Assembly: GCA_031397815.1 (NCBI GenBank)
Contig: JANNMJ010000041.1
Span: 1 to 47,355 of the forward strand
Reading direction: 5' to 3'
DNA length: 47,355 nt
DNA from: JANNMJ01 sp031397815
Lineage (GTDB): Bacteria; Bacteroidota; Bacteroidia; Cytophagales; Hymenobacteraceae
This document shows, one piece after another, positions 42,130 through 47,355 of this stretch; within the stretch, counting starts at the first letter, position 1; each line of letters begins with the position of its first letter. The translations under genes and the position numbers were made by a program. The notes below the pieces were generated by a model, which saw only the letters and a list, made by a program, of their open reading frames with translations, was not told the DNA's origin and ran no database searches.

Positions 42130-43092
42130 ATGCTGACGCCTGAACATCATCGTTCCTTATTGCAGCGGATTGGACAACTCAAAGGCAGCAAAAGCAAGGC
42201 ACAACGACAAGAGGGACTAATTTTAGTGGAGCGCCTTCGGGAGCTGTGGGCTAAAAAGGCTGCTGGTCTATTAAGCGCGCAATCGCAAATGACCAATGAG
42301 AAGGAAGAACAAGCGCCTGAGCAAGAAACAGAAGCTGAAGCGGAATTAGAACCCGAACCTAGTGATGGCGCCGATCACTCTGAATGGCAGCAAGCCCTTC
42401 GTGAAATCAAGGATCAGCTTACCATTTTGCAGCACACGACGGGATTCAAGGTTGGGCCCTCGTTGACGTATGATGGACTGCAAGAGCAGGTCAGGCAGCA
42501 ACTAGTAACTGACAATGTGCGGATGGAAAATGCTTTGCTTGATACCTCGACCTATGAGAGATTCGCAGAAGAACTAGCTTTTCGCCGCTTCTGCGTCTTT
42601 GCGTTTTATCAAGTTGAGGAACTGCTGAACCTATTTTATCATACAAAATACGGAGATGACATAGAAAAATTGAGGACGGCATGGTCTGATGCTAGACCCA
42701 AAGTAGAGATTGACAGTAAAGTCAAGTCACTGACTCAGATTTCAATAGGATCTAAAATTTTCGCTTACACCAGTTCGACAAGCGAAGGTGATACAATGCA
42801 AAGTCTTCGACAAGTTAGGAATATGGAGGAACACCGCTGTACGACTGTATTGAGGAAGTATGCTGCGGATATTTCAAAGCTTCAAGTGCAATATGACGCA
42901 CTCGGTTTGTCTGCCAAACGGGCTGCTGCCAAGAAGAGTGGAGGTAAATATGAAATGAGGGCGGAAGAGCGTGAGTTGGAAGGCCGTTACTATGCACTGA
43001 AATTCTTGGTAGAACCAGCAAGTAATGCGAAAATCGTTCGTGCAATGCTTGGGCGGTTGTATAATGCTGTAAAGTCGCTTTCAAAAGATTGA
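42130..43092 (+). CDS. Putative HEPN-domain effector of the retron
   Basis: A 320-residue protein of unrecognised overall family, starting 3 bases after the RT stop, so it is translationally linked. Residues about 1-55 are basic helices, 56-85 a very acidic linker (EEQAPEQETEAEAELEPEPSDG). The C-terminal half is helical with FRRFCVFAFYQVEELLNLFYH (about 151-171) and RQVRNMEEHRC, in which R230-NMEE-H235 fits the Rx4-6H catalytic motif of HEPN ribonucleases; the two helices are in HEPN order. If so it is an RNase toxin held in check by the RT-msDNA complex. The second half is more AT-rich than neighbours. HEPN assignment is inference. Confidence 0.6.
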   Translation: MLTPEHHRSLLQRIGQLKGSKSKAQRQEGLILVERLRELWAKKAAGLLSAQSQMTNEKEEQAPEQETEAEAELEPEPSDGADHSEWQQALREIKDQLTILQHTTGFKVGPSLTYDGLQEQVRQQLVTDNVRMENALLDTSTYERFAEELAFRRFCVFAFYQVEELLNLFYHTKYGDDIEKLRTAWSDARPKVEIDSKVKSLTQISIGSKIFAYTSSTSEGDTMQSLRQVRNMEEHRCTTVLRKYAADISKLQVQYDALGLSAKRAAAKKSGGKYEMRAEERELEGRYYALKFLVEPASNAKIVRAMLGRLYNAVKSLSKD

Positions 43093-43180
43093 TCAACATG
43101 TCTCAATGCTTACTGACCACTCCACTGATTACCCTTGTAGTGGATGGTCCAAGTAGCGTTATGATTCCTACCGCCAGCCA

Positions 43181-45241
43181 ATGACCACCTACGCCACCGC
43201 CCACGCCCACCTCACCCGTGCCCTCAACAACCCGGCGGCGGTATTTCAGACGGGCCAATGGGAAGCGATAGAAGCACTTGTAAACCGTCGTGCTCAGCTT
43301 CTGGTGGTGCAGCGTACGGGCTGGGGTAAGAGTATGGTGTACTTTCTGGCCACCCGGCTCTTACGCGATGCTGGCGCGGGCCCGACGCTGCTGATCTCAC
43401 CGCTGCTGGCGTTGATGCGTAACCAGGTGGAAGCCGCTGAGCGCATTGGATTGCGGGCCGTACGGGTCGATTCGACCAACTCCGCCGAATGGCCGACTAT
43501 CACGGCTCAACTCGCTCGCAACGAAGCAGATATTTTACTTATTTCGCCGGAACGCCTGACTAATGAGGCTTTTCGACAAGATGTGCTGGGGCGAATTACC
43601 ATTGGGTTATTCGTCGTAGATGAAGCGCACTGCATCTCGGATTGGGGCCACGATTTCCGGCCCGATTACCGTCGGATCACGCGGGTTTTACAATTGCTGC
43701 CCGCCAACGTGCCCGTATTGGCCACTACCGCCACTGCCAACGATCGGGTAGTGGCCGATATTCAGGCGCAACTCGGGGCAAAGCTCGAAATCCTGCGCGG
43801 CCCCTTGGCCCGCGCTTCCTTAGAATTACAGGTTATTTCCTTGACCGCGTCAGCTGCCCGGTTAGCGTGGCTGGCTACCTATATTCCGCGCTTGCCAGGC
43901 AGCGGAATCATTTACGTGCGGACGCTACGCGACTCGGAGTTGGTAACGCGCTGGCTTACAGAAGTAGCCGGGTTACGCGTTGCCGCCTACCACGGCGCCA
44001 GCCCCGAACGTGAACTGACTGAGCAGCGCCTGCTGGCTAACGATCTGAAAGCGATTGTCGCCACTAATGCGTTAGGAATGGGCTTCGACAAGCATGACCT
44101 TCGATTCGTCGTTCATTATCAACGCCCCGGTTCAGTGGTAGAATATTACCAGCAGGTAGGCCGGGCAGGACGCAACCTGGAGCGGGCGTACGGTGGGTTA
44201 CTGTGTGGGCAGGAAGATGATGAGATTACGCGTCATTTCGCGCAAGCTGCATTTCCGCCCCCCGCCCAGACGCTTACCGTCTTGGCGGCACTTGATGATT
44301 CGGATGAAGGGTTGTCGTCCGCCGAGTTGGAAACGCGCCTGAACTTGTCGCGCGGGCAGATTCAGAAAATATTGAAGCAGCTTGACGTATTGTATCCGGC
44401 GCCCGTGACGTATCGAGCGCGTAAGTGGTACCGAACGGCCACGTCTTGGCAGCCTGATGAAACGCTAGGAATGGAGCTCGCCGCTCGCCGCAGGGCCGAA
44501 CTTCAGGAAATCAACCGTTACGCCACCGGCGCCGAGTGTTTGATGCAGTTTCTACAGCGCGCCCTTGACGATCCGGCGGCTCAGCCGTGCGGCAACTGCG
44601 CCGTTTGTCGTGGGCAGGCGTTACTGCCCGGAAGAGCATCGCAGGAGATGGAAGTTCGGGCGGTTGAGTTTCTGCGCAACAGCCATCTTCCGATTTTACC
44701 ACGCAAGCAGTGGGCGAATCGCAAGTCGATAGTACCAAATGAGCAAGCGGCCGAGGGGCGGGTGCTCTCGCTCTACGGAGATGCGGGTTGGGGGCGGCTG
44801 GTACAAGAAGGAAAGTATCAAACCAATCGGTTTGCGGATGAGCTGATAGAAGCGGCGGCGGCGATGGTTCGCCAATGGAATCCTGCGCCCACACCGGTAT
44901 GGGTGGCAGCGGTGCCCTCGCTGCGGCGGCCGACCTTGGTGCCTGATGCGGCCCGTCGTTTAGCAGAGGCGTTAGGACTGCCATATGTAGCCGTCATTCA
45001 GAAGATGACGGCAACCGAGGAGCAGAAGACCCAACAAAACAGTGTGTGGCAGCAGCGTAATGTCGAGCAAGCGTTTACCGTCCAGCTGCCACCTGAATTG
45101 CGAGGGCAGCCCGTACTGCTGGTAGACGACGTAGTAGATTCGCGGTGGACCTTTACGATGTTGGCTGCGTTGCTGTATCGGCAGGGCGCTGGCCCCGTAT
45201 ACCCGCTGGCGTTCGCAAGGGCCACTTCTTACGATGACTAA
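43181..45241 (+). CDS. RecQ-family helicase fused to phosphoribosyltransferase domain (ShosT-like)
   Basis: A 686-residue fusion. The N-terminal part is a RecQ-type superfamily 2 helicase with Walker A RTGWGKS, the box DEAHCISDWGHDFRPDYRRI, ATTATA, and motif VI QVGRAGR; an ECLMQF...CGNCAVC cluster is the RecQ zinc-binding region. From about residue 500 it changes to a phosphoribosyltransferase fold with VWVAAVPSLRRPTLVPDAARRLAEALGLPYV and the PRPP-loop motif VLLVDDVVDSRWTFT, where SR replaces the usual TG. The PRTase of ShosT acts as a toxin in the ShosTA system, whose antitoxin is DprA-like; here the partner follows with an 8-base overlap. Likely a DNA-sensing defence protein; the role of the helicase is inference. 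Confidence 0.85.
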   Translation: MTTYATAHAHLTRALNNPAAVFQTGQWEAIEALVNRRAQLLVVQRTGWGKSMVYFLATRLLRDAGAGPTLLISPLLALMRNQVEAAERIGLRAVRVDSTNSAEWPTITAQLARNEADILLISPERLTNEAFRQDVLGRITIGLFVVDEAHCISDWGHDFRPDYRRITRVLQLLPANVPVLATTATANDRVVADIQAQLGAKLEILRGPLARASLELQVISLTASAARLAWLATYIPRLPGSGIIYVRTLRDSELVTRWLTEVAGLRVAAYHGASPERELTEQRLLANDLKAIVATNALGMGFDKHDLRFVVHYQRPGSVVEYYQQVGRAGRNLERAYGGLLCGQEDDEITRHFAQAAFPPPAQTLTVLAALDDSDEGLSSAELETRLNLSRGQIQKILKQLDVLYPAPVTYRARKWYRTATSWQPDETLGMELAARRRAELQEINRYATGAECLMQFLQRALDDPAAQPCGNCAVCRGQALLPGRASQEMEVRAVEFLRNSHLPILPRKQWANRKSIVPNEQAAEGRVLSLYGDAGWGRLVQEGKYQTNRFADELIEAAAAMVRQWNPAPTPVWVAAVPSLRRPTLVPDAARRLAEALGLPYVAVIQKMTATEEQKTQQNSVWQQRNVEQAFTVQLPPELRGQPVLLVDDVVDSRWTFTMLAALLYRQGAGPVYPLAFARATSYDD

Positions 45242-46601
45242 TTTTGCACCTTCGCTCTCACACGATACGCAAGCCATTCTGCTGCTTTGCGGTCATTTCG
45301 GGCCGGTTATTCCTGCGCCCCTGACGCTCGGCGAGTACAATGAGGTAGCTCGCTGGCTGGCGGGCTCTCAGCGCCGGCCAGCGGACTTGTTGGCCCCCAA
45401 TGCCTATGCATTGCTGGCAAATTTTTCGGCCCGGTCGCCGAAGCTCACGCAAGAGCGCCTTACGCACCTCCTAGCACGTGGCGTCGCGATGGGGTTTGCC
45501 CTAGAAACTTGGTACCAACAGGGAATATGGGTGGTAAGCCGAGCGGAAGCAGCGTATCCGTCGTTGCTTCGCCAACGGTTGGGTAACGCAGCGCCTGTGC
45601 TGCTTTATGGCATCGGCGACCGGGACTTAATGGAAATTGAAGGAATAGGAATAGTAGGATCCCGAGATGCTGACACGGCGGCGTTGGCATTCACGCGTCA
45701 GGCGGCCGAACAGTGCGTTTCCAACGGACTAACCGTGATCTCAGGAGGCGCAAAAGGAGTGGATCAAGCCAGTGCTGAGGCGGCTCTGAATGCGGGTGGA
45801 AAAAGCATAGTGATATTAGCAGAAGGCGTAGCTAGGTTAGCCGTCAGTAAAGCATATCGCCAAGGGTTGGCATCCGGAAAATTGGTGTTGATCTCACATT
45901 TTCACCCTTCGGCCAAATGGACGGCTGGTGGTGCCATGGCGCGGAACAAGCTGATTTATGCGCTTAGCCAAGCAGCACTGGTGGTGAGCTCCGGCTTGGA
46001 GGGAGGAACTTGGGAAGGTGCCGAGGAAAACCTTCGACACGGTTGGGTTCCTTTGTTAGTGAGGTCAGAAGCAAATACGCCACCTGGGAATCGAGAGCTG
46101 TTGGCCCGTGGTGGTCAGCCAATAGAAAAGGAGCAATTGGACGTGCTTTCTGAGCGAATTTTACAGCTAAAAGATAGTACGATGCCTAAAATAATACTGA
46201 ATACTCATAGCTCAAAAAATGGACAGACGTCTTTGTTCGTAAAATCAGAGCAGGCACCAGTGTCAGCCGCCACCGCTCTTGTCCCGGATAAAATGCCTAC
46301 TTCCTCGGCTAAAGCGCCTTCAAAGTCAATTCTACTCGCAGAATTATCTGAGCGAGGAACGTCTGCGCCTCGTAAGGCGACGGATGTATTTGAAATTGTC
46401 TGGCCCTACTTAGAACAAGAGTTCACGGCTGAAATAGCTGAAAGCAAACTGCCAGAAGTAAGTGCTCGTTTAGCGCTTCAGCCGGCTCAGCTACGGGATT
46501 GGGTTAGACAAGCTGTTCAGCGAGGGCTCGTGTGCAAGACCAATCGACCCGTACGGTATCAACTGGCCCCTCCCAATACCAGACCTTCTGTGCCAAGCTA
46601 A
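45234..46601 (+). CDS. DprA/Smf-family protein (ShosA-like partner)
   Basis: A 455-residue protein. An N-terminal helical region (ILLLCGHFGPVIPAPLTLGEYNEVARWL) precedes the DprA Rossmann domain: YPSLLRQRLGNAAPVLLYGIGD, IGIVGSRDADTAALAFTRQAAEQC, TVISGGAKGVDQASAEAAL, and ALVVSSGLEGGTWEGAEENLRHGWVPLLVR. The C-terminus (VFEIVWPYLEQEF...QLRDWVRQAVQRGLV) is a winged-helix domain. DprA proteins bind single-stranded DNA and load RecA; the relatives next to PRTase genes act as antitoxins (ShosA). The AUG overlaps the end of the helicase gene by 8 bases, a coupled pair. The linker 310-370 is Ser/Ala/Pro-rich and more AT-rich. A housekeeping DprA elsewhere cannot be excluded. Confidence 0.85.
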   Translation: MTNFAPSLSHDTQAILLLCGHFGPVIPAPLTLGEYNEVARWLAGSQRRPADLLAPNAYALLANFSARSPKLTQERLTHLLARGVAMGFALETWYQQGIWVVSRAEAAYPSLLRQRLGNAAPVLLYGIGDRDLMEIEGIGIVGSRDADTAALAFTRQAAEQCVSNGLTVISGGAKGVDQASAEAALNAGGKSIVILAEGVARLAVSKAYRQGLASGKLVLISHFHPSAKWTAGGAMARNKLIYALSQAALVVSSGLEGGTWEGAEENLRHGWVPLLVRSEANTPPGNRELLARGGQPIEKEQLDVLSERILQLKDSTMPKIILNTHSSKNGQTSLFVKSEQAPVSAATALVPDKMPTSSAKAPSKSILLAELSERGTSAPRKATDVFEIVWPYLEQEFTAEIAESKLPEVSARLALQPAQLRDWVRQAVQRGLVCKTNRPVRYQLAPPNTRPSVPS

Positions 46602-46621
46602 ACAGTTTCCACTGCTCCCCC

Positions 46622-47179
46622 ATGCCCCACTACCTCACCCTCAAAATCACCCTGCGCGATACTAAGCCACCCGTCTGGCGCCGCGTTGTGGTGCCGATGG
46701 AGTACACATTCTGGCATCTGCACACCGTTATTCAGGTCGCGATGGGGTGGGATAATGATCACCTCTGGCAGTTCTGGGATGACAAGCGCGGCGGGCAATC
46801 GGTGATGATCGGGCCGAAAATGGACGGCGATTTCGACGACCAGCTCGATGCTGATCTGGTCCCGCTCAGCGAATACCTCCATACCGAGGGCCAGAAGTTT
46901 CTGTATACCTACGATATGGGCGATAACTGGGAACACCAGCTACTCGTGGAAGCGGTGGGAGATGTGCCCGCCGACGCCCGCCACTATCCGGTTTGTTTGG
47001 CTGGTGAGGGCGCCTGCCCGCCCGAAGACTGCGGCGGCGCACCGGGTTTCGAGGCGCTGCTTACGGCCCTCCACGCCGGTGAGCTGCCTGAATGGTTTGA
47101 AGGATACGAGGACTTCGACCCCCAAGCATTTGACCTTGAGGCCGTCAACGCGACGCTAGCCGCCCAGTCGCCGCGCTAG
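46622..47179 (+). CDS. Plasmid pRiA4b ORF-3-like protein
   Basis: About 185 residues. The ATG at 46622 (MPHYLTLKITLRDTKPPVWRRVVVPMEYTFWHLHTVIQVAMGWDNDHLWQF) gives the conserved N-terminus of the pRiA4b ORF-3/IS1096 passenger family; an upstream frame start inside the dprA gene is rejected. The central YDMGDNWEHQLLVEAV and the Cys/Pro-rich LAGEGACPPEDCGGAPGFE are hallmark segments. The family is frequent next to mobile and defence genes, but no function is established. It lies 20 bases after the DprA-like gene and may be read through from it. Confidence 0.9.
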   Translation: MPHYLTLKITLRDTKPPVWRRVVVPMEYTFWHLHTVIQVAMGWDNDHLWQFWDDKRGGQSVMIGPKMDGDFDDQLDADLVPLSEYLHTEGQKFLYTYDMGDNWEHQLLVEAVGDVPADARHYPVCLAGEGACPPEDCGGAPGFEALLTALHAGELPEWFEGYEDFDPQAFDLEAVNATLAAQSPR

Positions 47180-47236
47180 CGAGCTATTCTTCAATAACCC
47201 CCCCCCCGCCTGACTCCAGTATAAAAAATGCCATCT

Positions 47237-47275
47237 AACACCCCGCTCGGCTCACTGCCGGGCGGGGTGTTTTGT
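47237..47275 (+). terminator. Strong terminator at window end
   Basis: AACACCCCGC (47237-47246) pairs with GCGGGGTGTT (47262-47271), and the inner CGG/CCG extends the stem, followed by TTTG. It closes the cluster after the pRiA4b ORF-3-like gene. Confidence 0.85.
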
Positions 47276-47355
47276 TGATAAATACCTCATCACCCGCTAA
47301 ATCGAGAACGCCCTCACCCCAAATCCAACCCCCGAATCTTCTCGTCGATCAGCCC

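Noticed and set aside
45234..46601. DprA-like gene as the housekeeping competence protein
   Set aside because: Its overlap with a RecQ-PRTase fusion and position inside a WYL-regulated cluster favour a ShosA-like role, though a search for a second dprA in the genome would be needed to settle it.
1..47355. tRNA, rRNA, insertion sequences or integrase/attachment sites
   Set aside because: I scanned for T-loop sequences, rRNA blocks and transposase or integrase motifs and saw none that could be supported. A tRNA search program would be decisive.

Overview
The window looks like a chromosome segment from a GC-rich member of the Bacteroidota, most likely a Cytophagales / Hymenobacteraceae-type bacterium. 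The evidence is a type IX secretion (T9SS) context (a PorT-like protein after ubiE/menG, two PorE-like TPR-propeller-OmpA proteins, two proteins ending in T9SS-type C-terminal domains), promoter boxes of the Bacteroidota form TAnnTTTG, and an almost complete lack of Shine-Dalgarno sites. No rRNA, tRNA, CRISPR array, insertion sequence or integrase was recognised. The species assignment is inference.

Region 1 (1-19400) is mainly core genome: GNAT acetyltransferase, secreted M4 metalloprotease, aspartate kinase, class I fructose-1,6-bisphosphatase, an outer-membrane barrel protein, a DUF5606-type protein, a TonB-C-domain protein, the GTPase EngB, the two OmpA-family proteins, the unit menG-porT-SDR, a seven-haem cytochrome c/TPR protein and a MOSC protein. 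Region 2 (19392-27000) is more accessory: two related polymerase-beta-type nucleotidyltransferases separated by a REPIN-like pair of nested inverted repeats, an AT-rich VOC-fold gene, a T9SS-sorted protein, a zeta-toxin-like kinase with a small overlapping upstream partner, and two tandem phospholipase-D-like proteins. Region 3 (27000-38700) is mixed housekeeping: carboxylesterase, saccharopine dehydrogenase, CoA-binding protein, YcbB-type L,D-transpeptidase, an XRE regulator preceded by a striking nested palindrome, a small lipoprotein, a DCC-family protein, a NUDIX hydrolase, a methyltransferase, a glycosyltransferase and a small HTH regulator. REP-like repeats lie at 36061-36330.

Region 4 (38779-46601) is the most interesting part and reads as a defence island. 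A WYL-domain regulator faces rightward genes for a zinc-ribbon protein, an ExoX-C-like protein, a non-coding region with a long-range stem typical of a retron ncRNA, a retron-type reverse transcriptase (NAxxH, YADD and VTG signatures), a probable HEPN-domain effector (RNMEEH), a RecQ helicase fused to a phosphoribosyltransferase domain, and a DprA-family protein. The last two resemble a helicase-fused version of the ShosT/ShosA pair. The same 21-bp sequence, containing the palindrome TTGCAG-N5-CTGCAA, lies at the regulator/zinc-ribbon divergent promoter and again upstream of the ExoX-C-like gene, each time 10 nt before a Bacteroidota-like -7 box. This suggests one WYL repressor controls the entry to the whole cluster. 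The window closes with a pRiA4b ORF-3-like protein and a strong terminator.

All functions are read from motifs and family knowledge; no database search or folding program was run.
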